DNA of 64,000 nt from Streptomyces cadmiisoli (GCF_003261055.1 NZ_CP030073.1:5890001-5954000), one strand, 5' to 3'; shown: positions 41,442 through 52,732, counted from the stretch's first letter. The notes: generated from the sequence alone by a model not told the origin. Translations and numbers: made by a program.

Positions 41442-42374
41442 TCACAGCAGGCCCGCCGCCGCGAGGATCTTGCCGACCCGCGCCACCTCGTCCGGCGACA
41501 GCGGCGTCTGCGGCTCGGCCGTGGCCGGGCAGTCGATGACGCCGCGCAGATGCAGGGCGGCCTTGAAGGCGCCCAGCGCCGACGCGCTGCCGCCCATCCG
41601 GGTGGTGCCGACGCCGACGATGTCGAACAGGGCGACGAGCCGCTCCTGTTCGGCGCGGGCCCGCTCCCGGTCCCCGGCCCGGCACAGCCGGTCCAGCCGG
41701 ACGTAGCCGTGCGGGTCGACGTTGGCCAGGCCAGGCACGGCGCCGTCCGCGCCGAGCGAGAGCGCCGCGTCGACGACGGTCTCGGAGCCGGTCAGGACGC
41801 TGAAGCCGGTGAGGCCGGGGCGGGCGCGGACCCCGGTGACGACCTGGCGGAAGCCGGTCAGGTCGCCGCTGGAGTCCTTCAGGCCGGCCAGGACCTTGCC
41901 GGCGGCCAGCTCCAGGACCAGGTCGGCGGGGAGCTTGGTGTGGACGGCGGCCGGGATGTCGTAGGCGAACACGGGTACGGGGGAGGCGGCGGCGATCAGG
42001 CGGTAGTGGCGGGCGATCTCCGCCGGGTGCGTCCGGGTGTAGAAGGGCGCCGTGACGACCACCGCGTCCGCGCCCGCCGCGGTGACCGCCTCGACGTGGT
42101 CCAGCACCCGCGGCGTGGTCATGTCGATCGCCCCGGCCAGGAGCGGCAGCCGGCCCGCGAGGTGGTCGGCCACGGTCCGTACGACCAGGGAGCGCTGCCG
42201 GTCCGTCAGATAGGCCGCCTCCGAGGTCGACCCCAGGACGAACAGCCCCCGCACTCCGCCCGCCGCCAGGTGGTCGACCAGCCTGCGCAGTGAGCGGACG
42301 TCCACCTCGCGGTCCGGTGTCAGGGGCGTGCACACGGGCGGGACGACACCGGTGAGCGGGGCGGGGAGGGTCAT
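41442..42374 (-). CDS. DapA/NanA-family aldolase, probable N-acetylneuraminate lyase
   Basis: 310 aa, class I aldolase TIM barrel. GSTSEAAYLT (carboxylate loop), FAYDIPAAVH (Tyr) and LAGLKDSSGD (Schiff-base Lys) are intact. The family includes dihydrodipicolinate synthase, N-acetylneuraminate lyase and keto-sugar-acid aldolases; sequence alone does not separate them here. Its ATG overlaps the stop of the ABC ATPase gene, and a sialidase gene is next door, which together favour cleavage of N-acetylneuraminate to ManNAc and pyruvate. NanK and NanE are not in the window. Confidence 0.78.
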   Translation of the reverse strand: MTLPAPLTGVVPPVCTPLTPDREVDVRSLRRLVDHLAAGGVRGLFVLGSTSEAAYLTDRQRSLVVRTVADHLAGRLPLLAGAIDMTTPRVLDHVEAVTAAGADAVVVTAPFYTRTHPAEIARHYRLIAAASPVPVFAYDIPAAVHTKLPADLVLELAAGKVLAGLKDSSGDLTGFRQVVTGVRARPGLTGFSVLTGSETVVDAALSLGADGAVPGLANVDPHGYVRLDRLCRAGDRERARAEQERLVALFDIVGVGTTRMGGSASALGAFKAALHLRGVIDCPATAEPQTPLSPDEVARVGKILAAAGLL

Positions 42375-43389
42375 ACGGGCTCCTTGGGGTCGCGCGCCTG
42401 CCGGACCAGCTCACGGGTCGGCTGGTCCTCCTCCACCGGATGGTGACAGCGGAAGCGGTGCCCAAGAGTGTACGAAACGGAAAATTCGGGCATGGACTCC
42501 GCGCATGCCCCGTCCGCCTTCCAGCAGCGCGTGCGAAACGGGCACCCGCTCGGCGGACGGGTCGCCGACGGCACCGGGCCGACCAGCGGGATCGGGTCGA
42601 CGGGGGCGAGCAGGCCGGGGGTCGCGGAGAACAGGGCGCGGGTGTACGGATGCCGGGAGCGGTCCGTGACACGGTCGGCGGGGGCCTCCTCCACGATGCG
42701 CCCGAGGTACATCGTGATCACGCGGTCGCTCATCCGGCGCACCGTCTGGATGTCGTGCGAGACGAACACCAGCGCGAGGCCCAGCCGCTCCTTGAGGTCC
42801 AGCAGCAGGTTGAGGATCTGCGCGCGCACCGAGACGTCCAGCGCGCTCGTCGGCTCGTCCGCCACCACCAGTCCGGGGTCGAGGGCCAGGGCGCGGGCGA
42901 TGGCGACACGCTGACGCTGACCGCCCGAGAGCTGCCCGGGCAGCCCGTCCGCGAGCGCCCGCGGCAGGCCGACCAGCGCCATCAGCTCCCGCACCCGCTC
43001 CTCCCGCTGCGCGCAGGTGCCCCGGCGGTGCACGTCCAGCGGGTCGCGCACGATCTGCCGGACGGTCAGCCTCCGGTTCAGCGCGGTCGACGGGTCCTGG
43101 AAGATCATGCCGGTGTGGCTGCCGATCGCCGCGCGGCGCTCGGCCGGTGCCATGGCCCACAGGTCGCGGCCCCGGACGGACACCGTCCCGGACGTCGGTC
43201 GCTGCACCCCGACGAGCACCTTCGCCAGCGTCGACTTGCCGCAGCCGGACTCGCCGACCACGCCGATCGTCTCGCCCGCGGCGACGGTGAGGTCGGCGCC
43301 GGTCAGGGCGTACACCCTGTCCCGCGCGAACAGGCCGCCGCTGCGGGCCTTGTGCACCACATGGGTGCCGGCCAGTTCCACCAGTGCGG

Positions 43390-43393
<4 letters not shown>
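42371..43393 (-). CDS. ABC transporter ATP-binding protein, oligopeptide/DppF type
   Basis: 340 aa. Walker A GESGCGKST, signature LSGGQRQRVAIARAL, Walker B LVVADEPTSALD, and the C-terminal oligopeptide-type Cys/His region (CPFRTRCWKADGAC). Such proteins pair with a second ATPase, here fused to a permease in the next gene. The gene overlaps its neighbours by 4 bp on both sides, so the five genes form one operon. In Corynebacterium glutamicum the sialic acid importer SiaEFGI is of this transporter family. Confidence 0.9.
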
Positions 43394-45365
<1,972 letters not shown>

Positions 45366-45366
<1 letters not shown>

Positions 45367-46325
45367 CAGGACGCATCCCTCAGTCGCGGGTTGACCAGCA
45401 GGTAGAGGATGTCGATGACGAGGTTGACGACGACGAAGCCGATCGCGGTGGTGAGTACGACTCCCTGGACGACGGCCGGGTCGCCGTTCTTCACGGCGTC
45501 GATCATCAGCTTGCCCATACCGGGCAGGGAGAAGATCGTCTCGATCACGACGGCGCCGCCGAGCAGATAGCCGACCCGCAGGCCGAGCACGGTCAGCGGG
45601 TTGATCAGGGCGTTGCGCAGCACGTTGCGGCCGACCACCACCCGCGGCGGCAGCCCGCTGCCGACGGCGGTGCGCACATAGTCCTTGTCCAGCTCCTCGA
45701 CCACGGCCGTCCGCACGATCCGGGTGAGCTGCGCGGCGACGGGCAGCGACAGGGCGAGCGCGGGCAGGGTCATGGTCCACAGCCAGCCGGTGAGGGAGTC
45801 CGCCGGATTGATGTACCCGCCGGTCGGGAACCAGCCCCGGTCGACGGCCAGGTACTGGATCATCAGCAGCGCCAGCCAGAAGCCGGGCGCGGCGATCCCG
45901 GTGAGGGACACCACCCGGACGATCTGGTCGGGCAGCCGGCCGCGGTGGATCGCGGCGGTCACGCCGCCGATCAGCGCCAGCACCACCGCGATGCCCAGCC
46001 CCAGGAAGGTCAGCTGCACGGTGAGCGGCAGCGCGGTCATCACCTGGTCGACGACTTCGCCGCGGGTGAGCACGCTGGTGCCCATGTCGCCGTGGAGCAG
46101 ATCGCCCAGGAAGTGGACGTAGCGCACCGGCAGCGGGTCGAGGAGGCCGTGCTCCGCACGGAAGTCGTGCAGTTGCTCGGGCGTCGGGTTGGCGCCCTGG
46201 AAGAAGGCGGACGCCGGGTCGACGTCCGAGAACCGCATCACCAGGAACACGAACAGCACGATGCCGAGCATCAGCGGCACGAGCAGGGCGATACGGCGAG
46301 CCAGAATCCTGACGATGGCGACCAC
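45366..46325 (-). CDS. ABC transporter permease, DppB type
   Basis: 319 aa, six membrane segments. The N-terminal helix RRIALLVPLMLGIVLFVFLVM, the long periplasmic loop, and the permease motif VVVGRNVLRNALINPLTVLG are standard for DppB/OppB. It forms the channel with the permease half of the fused protein. Eighteen bases separate it from the upstream substrate-binding protein gene. Confidence 0.92.
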
Positions 46326-46343
46326 GGGGCGGCTCCCGGACGA

Positions 46344-47975
46344 TTAGGCCCACTTGGCCTGGAGGACGTTGATCCCGGGGTACGGCTGCGCCCTTATGCC
46401 GGCGAGCTCGCCCGGGTCCCAGGCCGTCATGAGTTCGTTGTGGACGACCGGGTAGAGCACGGCCTGCTCGGCGACGACGTCGATGCAGTCCTGGATCATC
46501 GCCCGCTTGCGCGCGGGGTCCGGCTCGCGGGTCGCTCGGTCCATGTCCCGGAACAGCTGCCGGGCGACCGGGTCGCCGGCCCAGCGGGCGTATCCCATCC
46601 ACAGGTTCTCGGGCCCGTGGTTGTAACGCATGATCAGGTCGGCGTCCAGGCCGAACTGGTTGGGGTTCGAGGCGGCGGCGACCACCTGGTAGTCCCGCTT
46701 CTGGTCCATCTTGGTGAAGACGGCCGTGGTCTCCTGCGGCGACAGGGTGGTGCGCACCCCGATCGCGTCCCAGGACGCCTTGACGGTGGGCAGGCAGTCG
46801 ACGATCCAGCTGACGTTCACCGCGAGGATGTCGATCTCCAGCCCGCTGACCCCGGCCCGCTTCAGCAGGCTCCGCGCCCGGTCGGGGTCGTGGCCGTAGA
46901 CGGTTCCCGCGCGCCGGTGGGCCGGGTTGCTCTCGTCGAGGAACGACGTCGCGGGCCTGCCGTGCCCCTTGAGCGCCACCTCCACCATCTTCTCGGTGTC
47001 GATGGCGTAGTGCAGCGCCTGCCGGACCCGCACGTCGTCGAAGGGCGCGCGGCCGGTGTTGAACATCAGGAACAGATTGTTCATCCCGTGCCCGCCGGCC
47101 ACCGTCAGCCCGCCGCTCTCCAGATGGGCGATGTCGGCGTAGGGGATGTTGTCCGCGAGCTGCGCGCCCGCGGCGGCGCCGGAGATCCTCGCGACCCGCG
47201 GCGCGGCGTCGACGATGGTCAGCCAGTTCATCTTCCTGAAGGCGGGCGGGCGCGGTCCGTTGTAGCCGTCGAAGGCCTCGAACGTGGTGTTCGACTTCGG
47301 ATGGTGCGCGCTCAGCCGGTACGGCCCCGAACCGACCGCCAGCCCCTTGATCGCCTCGTCCCAGGCGCCCGGCCGGGAGTAGACGTGCTCGGGCATGACC
47401 TTCGCGAGGGTGAGCCGGGCCAGGCCCTCCGGGAAGGGGAACTTCAGCACCAGCTCGACGGTGCGCGCGTCGATCCTGTCGACCTGCTTCAGCCAGGGCG
47501 CGAAGAAGCCCTTGGCGAGGGTCTGGGTGTCCGGGTCGAGGATCCGGTCGAAGACGAACACCACGTCGTCGGCGGTGACCGGCCTGCCGTCGTGGAACGT
47601 GGCCCCCGGCCGCAGGGTGAACCGCCACGTGGTGCTGTTCGGGTCCGCCGGCACCCTGGTGGCGAGGGCCGCGTACGGCTCGCGGGAGACGGGGTCGGTG
47701 TCGAGCAGCCCCTCGTAGAGGTGGTTGTTGCCCGCCATGCAGAAGGCCGACGCGGTCTGCGTGGGGTCCCAGTTGCCGTCGTTGCCGTAGCCGATGACCG
47801 CCGTGAGCGTCCGGTTCGGCCCCTGCCTGCCGCCGCCGATGTCGATGGTGGACTCCGGACCGGCCGAGCAGGCGGACAGGGACGCGGAGACCGCGGCGGC
47901 CGCGCCGAGGGCGCCGGTGTGCTTCAGGAACGAGCGGCGGTGCAGCGTCGGAACGTCGTCGGTCGCGTCGCGCAC
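46344..47975 (-). CDS. Substrate-binding lipoprotein of the ABC importer (SBP family 5), Tat-type signal
   Basis: 543 aa. The N-terminus has a twin-arginine motif (HRRSFLKHTG) and a lipobox (LSAC near residue 36), so it is probably exported folded by Tat and lipid-anchored. The mature protein is an SBP_bac_5 domain, normally for oligopeptides, nickel or some sugars; H. ducreyi SatA and C. glutamicum SiaE are family members binding sialic acid. The GTG start follows GGAGGA. First gene of the operon; ligand assignment to sialic acid rests on the neighbouring sialidase and lyase. Confidence 0.88.
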   Translation of the reverse strand: MRDATDDVPTLHRRSFLKHTGALGAAAAVSASLSACSAGPESTIDIGGGRQGPNRTLTAVIGYGNDGNWDPTQTASAFCMAGNNHLYEGLLDTDPVSREPYAALATRVPADPNSTTWRFTLRPGATFHDGRPVTADDVVFVFDRILDPDTQTLAKGFFAPWLKQVDRIDARTVELVLKFPFPEGLARLTLAKVMPEHVYSRPGAWDEAIKGLAVGSGPYRLSAHHPKSNTTFEAFDGYNGPRPPAFRKMNWLTIVDAAPRVARISGAAAGAQLADNIPYADIAHLESGGLTVAGGHGMNNLFLMFNTGRAPFDDVRVRQALHYAIDTEKMVEVALKGHGRPATSFLDESNPAHRRAGTVYGHDPDRARSLLKRAGVSGLEIDILAVNVSWIVDCLPTVKASWDAIGVRTTLSPQETTAVFTKMDQKRDYQVVAAASNPNQFGLDADLIMRYNHGPENLWMGYARWAGDPVARQLFRDMDRATREPDPARKRAMIQDCIDVVAEQAVLYPVVHNELMTAWDPGELAGIRAQPYPGINVLQAKWA

Positions 47976-48068
47976 GGATCCTCCAGCGGTGGGGTCGTCC
48001 GGAAGGGAAGAGGCGGTGGGGCGGCGGCGGGGGAGGCGTGGGGGAAGGCGTGCGGGACAATAAGGAGA

Positions 48069-48080
48069 TACGACGTCCTA
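48069..48080 (-). promoter_or_regulatory. Candidate operator in the ABC operon leader
   Basis: 12-bp palindrome TA-N-GACGTC-N-TA (one mismatched pair), lying about 20 bp downstream of the predicted -10 and 94 bp upstream of the first start codon. On the plus strand it is followed by a second ACGTCC, a motif also found in the inverted repeat before the sialidase gene. Confidence 0.4.
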
Positions 48081-48099
48081 CGTCCGATGGGTCAGCGCG

Positions 48100-48128
48100 A
48101 CCATAGGAGGGGTCGTGGGGGCGGTCAA
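48100..48128 (-). promoter_or_regulatory. Sigma-70-like promoter of the ABC/lyase operon
   Basis: On the minus strand TTGACC (48128-48123) and TATGGT (48105-48100) are separated by 17 bp, a near-consensus HrdB-type promoter reading into the substrate-binding protein gene. The surrounding 416-bp gap (47976-48391) otherwise holds a long pyrimidine-rich leader (about 47990-48055), no gene I can support, and the terminator of the next gene at its far end. Confidence 0.7.
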
Positions 48129-48344
48129 GGGATCGCACACGAATGGCGTATCCGCCGGTGGTCCGCCGACGACGGCCCGCGGCGGCGGGAGTTGACGCGG
48201 GCCGTCGCAGGAGAGCGGACGCGGGACGTCCGCTCGCGTGCTCCGTGTCCGCCGCCATCGCGACATCATCGCCGCCCCGCGCGCCCGGGACGTGGAGGGC
48301 GCGCAGCGGGCGGCGGCGATTCACTTCCGTGCCGCACGGAGGAC

Positions 48345-48389
48345 GGTACCCGTGCGGCGCCGACCCCTGTGCGGCGCCGCACAGGTACC
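48345..48389 (-). terminator. Strong hairpin terminator after the sigma-factor operon
   Basis: 17-nt arms 48345-48361 and 48373-48389 pair with a single C-A mismatch, loop 11 nt. It starts two bases past the stop codon of the membrane protein gene (minus strand). It contains the 16-bp perfect palindrome at 48368-48383. Confidence 0.85.
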
Positions 48390-48391
48390 CG

Positions 48392-49327
48392 CTAGAGGGT
48401 CTTCTGGTAGCCCTGGTCGTGGTCGGAGTCGTAGACCAGTTTGCCGTCGGCGTCGTATCCCTTGACGCGCGGAGCGGCGCCCGTCTGCACGTTCAGGACA
48501 CCGGAGGCGACGAACCAGCCGTGGTCCAGGTCGGCCTCGCCGGTCTCGCCGCCGTAGGAGACGGTCACCCGGGTCACCGAGGGTTCGACGGTCCCGATGG
48601 CCCCCCAGCGGAAGGGGAGTTTCCAGGCGCCGTCGTCGAGCACCGACTGCCGGTGGAGCCGGCCGCCGTTGCTGTCCGGCACGACCGGCCCGGCGTCCGG
48701 CCCGCCGTCCGCGCCGACGCTGGTGTTGATGCCCTCCGCCCGGCCGTTCCGGAGGGTGCAGATCAGACGGGTGAGCTGGGGTCGCTCCTTCACCGCGACG
48801 ACGTACATGCCGTCGCCGGGCGAGTTGGAGTCCCCCGTCTTGTCCAGCGCCAGGATGATCCGGTAGCCGTCCGCCGGGCCCAGCCCGGTGCCGCCCGGCC
48901 GGAATCCGCTCCGGTCGTACGCGAGGCACTTCTCCAGCCCGTCGGCGGCCTCCTCGAACGTGATGCCGTCGAGCAACTGGCCCGTTGAGGCCGGGCGCGC
49001 CGGACCCGACGGGGAGGCGGAGGGCGTCGGCGAGGCGGTCCGCGACGGCGTGGCCGTGGCGGAGTGGCCCGGGGCCGCCGTCTGCGCTCTCCCGTCCGCG
49101 CCGGCCAGCGTGTACGCGCCCACGGGCGCCGCCGCCAGCGTCACCAGCGCCGCCCCGGCCACCGCGCCCCGGCGCCGCCGGAGTCCGGCGATCCCGCGGC
49201 GCCGGATCGCCGGGTACGGGACCGGTGACGGCTCGATGGCGTACGCGTCCTCGGCGAGCAGCTCGCGCAGCCGCTCCTCGGTCTCCCGCTCGCCACGCGC
49301 CTCGTGCGTGTCCTGCCCGTCGGTCAT
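48392..49327 (-). CDS. Membrane-anchored protein coupled to an ECF sigma factor (possible anti-sigma)
   Basis: 311 aa. An acidic N-terminal cytoplasmic segment (residues 1 to about 55: RETEERLRELLAEDAYAIEPSP) is followed by one membrane segment (GAVAGAALVTLAAAPVGAYTLAG, about 56-78), a Ser/Thr/Pro stalk, and an extracytoplasmic domain with a single pair of cysteines (EKCLAYD, LICTLRN). It lacks a recognisable zinc anti-sigma HxxxCxxC motif. The ATG overlaps the stop of the sigma gene (ATGA), the usual position of a cognate anti-sigma or sensor; that role is inferred from context only. Confidence 0.72.
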   Translation of the reverse strand: MTDGQDTHEARGERETEERLRELLAEDAYAIEPSPVPYPAIRRRGIAGLRRRRGAVAGAALVTLAAAPVGAYTLAGADGRAQTAAPGHSATATPSRTASPTPSASPSGPARPASTGQLLDGITFEEAADGLEKCLAYDRSGFRPGGTGLGPADGYRIILALDKTGDSNSPGDGMYVVAVKERPQLTRLICTLRNGRAEGINTSVGADGGPDAGPVVPDSNGGRLHRQSVLDDGAWKLPFRWGAIGTVEPSVTRVTVSYGGETGEADLDHGWFVASGVLNVQTGAAPRVKGYDADGKLVYDSDHDQGYQKTL

Positions 49328-49872
49328 CGGACTCCCCCCTGCCCGCTCGGCGTGCGGCCGCGGGCAGGCGCGTCCATCACCTGCGCGAGCCCCGGATACG
49401 TACGCAACTTCGCCAGCCCCTTCGCCGCCTGGCTCTTGACCGTCCCCGGCGAGCAGCCGAGCACCTCGGCCACCTCCGCCTCGGACAGGTCCTCCCAGTA
49501 GCGCATGACCACCACCGCCCGCTGCTTGGGCGGCAGTCCGGCCAGCGCGGTGAGCAGGGCGCCCCGCTCGTCCGCCCGCGACACCGCGTCGTCGCTCCCG
49601 GCCCGCTCCGGCGGTGTCGGCGTCAGCGACTCGGCGACCCGCCGCTTGCGGAAGCGGTCGCTGTTGCAGGTGACGAGCATGCGGCGGAGGTAGGCCTCCG
49701 GGCTGTCGCTGCGCGCGACGCGCCGCCAGGAGCGGTACGCCTTGGCCAGCGCCGTCTGGGTCAGGTCCTCGGCGTGGTGGGCGTCGCCGGTCAGCAGATA
49801 CGCGGTCCGCACGAGGTGCGACCACCGTGCCCTGACGAATTCCTGGAACTGGGCCTCTTGTTCGGCCTGCAT
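49324..49872 (-). CDS. SigE-family ECF RNA polymerase sigma factor
   Basis: 182 aa. Region 2 (about residues 10-75) with LVRTAYLLTGDAHHAEDLTQTALAKAYRSW and region 4 (about 115-170) with LPPKQRAVVVMRYWEDLSEAEVAEVLGCSPGTVKSQAAKGLAKL. It belongs to the streptomycete SigE-like subfamily common in pairs with a small membrane protein. Regulation is likely autogenous but no promoter motif is evident in the 98-bp region shared with the divergent phosphatase gene. ATG at 49872. Confidence 0.93.
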   Translation of the reverse strand: MQAEQEAQFQEFVRARWSHLVRTAYLLTGDAHHAEDLTQTALAKAYRSWRRVARSDSPEAYLRRMLVTCNSDRFRKRRVAESLTPTPPERAGSDDAVSRADERGALLTALAGLPPKQRAVVVMRYWEDLSEAEVAEVLGCSPGTVKSQAAKGLAKLRTYPGLAQVMDAPARGRTPSGQGGVR

Positions 49873-49970
49873 CAAGCACCCCCTCGCACTCCAGACCACC
49901 GATCCACCGGATTCGGTTGCCCGGGTCGGCGGGCCGGGTTCAAATGCCCTGACCGACACAGGAGGAGCGC

Positions 49971-50408
49971 ATGGGTGAGAGCTGGGACGAGGGGACGCCG
50001 GGTGTGCTGCGCCTGCCGTCCGGACGGCTGGTGCGGGGGCGGGGGCTGCGCCGGCCCCTGGAACCGGGCGCGCCCGCGGCCTCGTACGGCCTCTACCTGC
50101 TCGGCCGGCGGCCTCCGGCCGTCGCCTGGGAGTCGCGCTGGGTGCGCTGGCCCGACTTCCGCCTCCCGGCGGACCGCGCCGACGCCCGCGCCGCGCTCGC
50201 GGACGCCTGGGAGCGCGCGGCGCGCGAGCGGGTCGAGATCGCCTGCGGCGGCGGGCGCGGCCGGACCGGCACCGCCCTCGCCTGCCTCGCCGTCCTGGAC
50301 GGCGTACCGGCCGGTCAGGCGGTGGCGTACGTCCGCGCGCACTACGACCGGCGGGCGGTGGAGACCTGGTGGCAGCGGCGTTACGTACGGGACTTCGGCA
50401 CGGTCTGA
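49971..50408 (+). CDS. Protein-tyrosine phosphatase-like protein
   Basis: 145 aa. The Cx5R active-site loop is present as ACGGGRGRTGT near residue 92, and a possible general-acid Asp lies in WVRWPDFRLP. The size suits a small dual-specificity or PTP-fold enzyme. The substrate is unknown; divergent from the sigma factor operon. AGGAGG precedes the ATG. Confidence 0.82.
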   Translation: MGESWDEGTPGVLRLPSGRLVRGRGLRRPLEPGAPAASYGLYLLGRRPPAVAWESRWVRWPDFRLPADRADARAALADAWERAARERVEIACGGGRGRTGTALACLAVLDGVPAGQAVAYVRAHYDRRAVETWWQRRYVRDFGTV

Positions 50409-50449
50409 GCCGGTGCCGGCCGGCATGGGCGGCGCGCCGCCGCCCGGAC

Positions 50450-50483
50450 GCCGTACGCCCCGTGAGACCTCGGGGCGTACGGC
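50450..50483. terminator. Bidirectional terminator
   Basis: Perfect 12-bp stem GCCGTACGCCCC/GGGGCGTACGGC with a 10-nt loop, between the convergent phosphatase and snapalysin genes. Confidence 0.85.
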
Positions 50484-50510
50484 CACGGTCACCCGGGTGC
50501 GTGCCGCGGG

Positions 50511-51077
50511 TCAGTCGACGATCAGGACACCGTGTCCCGCCGTGCCGGTCCGCCCGGCGGCCGTACCGCCGAAGTCCGCCTCGACCTCGGCCTTCTCCGC
50601 GGAGTTCGGATACGGGTTGGTGCACGACGTGCCCGCGCTGGAGCCCGACATCAGGCTGGAGCAGGGGCCGGGCTTGCGGTCCGGCAGCCCCAGGATGTGG
50701 CCCAGTTCGTGGGACGAGATGCGTACCGTGTCATAGCCCTGGTCGACGGCCTGGCGCCCCATGTAGACCGTGCCTTTGCCCAGCGACGTCACCAGCGCCC
50801 GGGGCCAGCCGTTGTCCGCCACGATCCGGACGTCGGGGCGCTGCCCGGACGCCACGGGACGGAGTTCGACGGCGTCGACGCTCTCGTTCCAGATCGCCGC
50901 GCCGCGGTCGACCGCGGACCTGAACTCCGCCGCGCCGCTCGCGTCGTAGGTGACGACACGTGCCGCCCAGGCGCGTTCCGGGGCGGGATTGCCGGCGGCC
51001 ACGGCCTGACCGCCGGCCAGGGGCAGGGTCGCCGCCAGTAACGCGGCGAAGCCGATGGCCAAGGGACGAGCACTCAT
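50511..51077 (-). CDS. Snapalysin-type secreted zinc protease (M7)
   Basis: 188 aa. A signal peptide (RPLAIGFAALLAATLPLAGGQAVAA) is followed by a small neutral protease domain with the metzincin-like motif HELGHILGLPD (near residue 134), where the Asp is the third zinc ligand in this family, and CSSLMSGSS (Met-turn) with one probable disulphide. It degrades extracellular proteins such as casein. Typical snapalysin genes have a divergent LysR activator; none is present here. Confidence 0.9.
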   Translation of the reverse strand: MSARPLAIGFAALLAATLPLAGGQAVAAGNPAPERAWAARVVTYDASGAAEFRSAVDRGAAIWNESVDAVELRPVASGQRPDVRIVADNGWPRALVTSLGKGTVYMGRQAVDQGYDTVRISSHELGHILGLPDRKPGPCSSLMSGSSAGTSCTNPYPNSAEKAEVEADFGGTAAGRTGTAGHGVLIVD

Positions 51078-51180
51078 GTGCGACCTCCTCGTGGGGGAAG
51101 GGTAGTCGTGCACATGACACTCCCGTATCCCCGCCCCGCCGGGCAAGAAGGCGGCACGTGTTCTCTCGCGGAGTTCTCTC

Positions 51181-51256
51181 GCGTAGCCCGCCCGGCGGCG
51201 GCCTCAGCCGCGCCCGCCGACGGCCTCAGCCGCGCCCGGCGGCGGGCGGGCTACGC
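51181..51256. repeat. Large inverted repeat enclosing an 18-bp direct repeat
   Basis: Perfect 13-bp arms GCGTAGCCCGCCC (51181-51193) and GGGCGGGCTACGC (51244-51256) enclose two copies of CGGCCTCAGCCGCGCCCG (51199-51216, 51221-51238). It spans the stop codon of the secreted hydrolase and precedes the snapalysin gene, so it is probably the terminator between them. Confidence 0.7.
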
Positions 51257-52732
51257 GCAGCGGACGTCCATGTCGGGGCGCCGGCCGGACGTCAGGAAGT
51301 CGGTGACCGTACGGTCGCCACACGCGTTGCCGTTGGCGAGGTAGGCGTCGTGCCCGGTGGCGTCGACCGTCACCATGACCGCCCGTCGGCCGAGCGCCTG
51401 ACGCATCCTCAGGGCGCCGCTGAGCGGGGTGGCCACGTCGCGCTCGTTCTGCACGAGCAGGACGTTGGAGGGTCCGTCGCCGGTGATCCGCACCGCCTGT
51501 TGCCGCGGCCGGTACGGCCAGGCTGCGCACAGCATCGCGTTCCGGGGCATGCCGGCGGTCAGCGGGTACGCGGCGCGGCTGTCGGTGACGTCCCTCTGGT
51601 AGACCTCGGCGGACCTCGGCCAGGCGGCGTCGTTGCAGATGGTCCCGGCACCGACCGCGGTGGCGTTCTGCAGCAGTTCCTCGGGCGGGGACGGAGGCGC
51701 GGGCAGCGCGGTGCCCCGCTCCGCGGCGCGCATCAGCCGCGCCAGGTCGGCGAAGCCGTCCGGGTCGTACAGGGCGCTCAGCATGGCCTGGCGCAGCTCG
51801 TTGCCGTCCAGCACGGGCGGGTTGGCGCCGGGCCGGGGCAGCGGTGCGCGGTCCAGCCGGGCGGCCAGGCTCAGGAACCGTGACCGCACCTGTGCCGCGG
51901 TGCGGGCGACCCGGTCCGGATTGCCGGGCGCCGACGCCCAGGCCGCGAACTCGGGGAAGACGTCCTCGACACCCCGCTCGAACCCGGCGAGCCAGGCGCG
52001 CTGGACCCTGACGGGATCGGGGTCGCCGTTGCTGTCCAGCACGATCCGGTCGGTGCGGTGCGGATACAACTGGCCGTACACCGCCCCGACATACGTGCCG
52101 TACGAGACACCCCACGCCGACAGTCTCGGTTCGCCCAGCGCGGCACGGACGCGGTCGATGTCGCGGGCCACGTTGGCCGTGCCGATGTGCCGGATCAGCT
52201 CGCCGCCGTTGCTCGCGCAGGCGTCGGACATGCGTCGCGCGCTGAGCATGTTGTCCGCGACCGAGCCGTCCGGGGCCGGCCAGGGCCGCAGCCGGGACGT
52301 GGCGAGGTCGGCGTACTGAAGCCCGCAGCCGACGGCGGTGGACGGTGTGTTCCCGCGCGGGGCGAAACCGATCAGGTCGTACGCCTCCCGCACCGCCCGG
52401 GGCAGCCGCTGCCCCTTCTCGGAGGGGGCGTCGACACTGGTGCCGCCCGGTCCGCCCGGGATCATGAGCAGGGCGCCGCGGCGGGCGGCGGGGTTCTCGC
52501 TGGGGATGCGGGAGACGACGATGCCGATGCGCGGGCCGGCCGGGTCGGCGTAGTCCATGGGGACCTCGACGGTGGCGCACCGCTGACGGGGATCGAGATC
52601 CGGGCCGGCGCACCTGCCCCATTCCAGGGGCCGGACGGCCGGAGCGGCGGAGGCGGCCGGCGGCGAGGACGGTCCGGCCAGGACCGCGGCGGCCGTGGCG
52701 ACCAGCGCTGTGTTGCGAGTGATCTGCTTCAT
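51251..52732 (-). CDS. Secreted alpha/beta hydrolase, tripeptidyl aminopeptidase (SlpD/E) type
   Basis: 493 aa. A signal peptide (NTALVATAAAVLAGPSSPPAASAA) is followed by an alpha/beta hydrolase. The nucleophile is in AWGVSYGTYVG, the oxyanion region in LMIPGGPGGTS, the acid in VQNERDVATPLSG and the His in VDATGHDAYL. The C-terminal TAP-like domain includes CAAWPYRPR. Relatives in Streptomyces release N-terminal tripeptides from secreted proteins during mycelial growth. It lies next to snapalysin, forming a small extracellular proteolysis cluster. Confidence 0.88.
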   Translation of the reverse strand: MKQITRNTALVATAAAVLAGPSSPPAASAAPAVRPLEWGRCAGPDLDPRQRCATVEVPMDYADPAGPRIGIVVSRIPSENPAARRGALLMIPGGPGGTSVDAPSEKGQRLPRAVREAYDLIGFAPRGNTPSTAVGCGLQYADLATSRLRPWPAPDGSVADNMLSARRMSDACASNGGELIRHIGTANVARDIDRVRAALGEPRLSAWGVSYGTYVGAVYGQLYPHRTDRIVLDSNGDPDPVRVQRAWLAGFERGVEDVFPEFAAWASAPGNPDRVARTAAQVRSRFLSLAARLDRAPLPRPGANPPVLDGNELRQAMLSALYDPDGFADLARLMRAAERGTALPAPPSPPEELLQNATAVGAGTICNDAAWPRSAEVYQRDVTDSRAAYPLTAGMPRNAMLCAAWPYRPRQQAVRITGDGPSNVLLVQNERDVATPLSGALRMRQALGRRAVMVTVDATGHDAYLANGNACGDRTVTDFLTSGRRPDMDVRCA

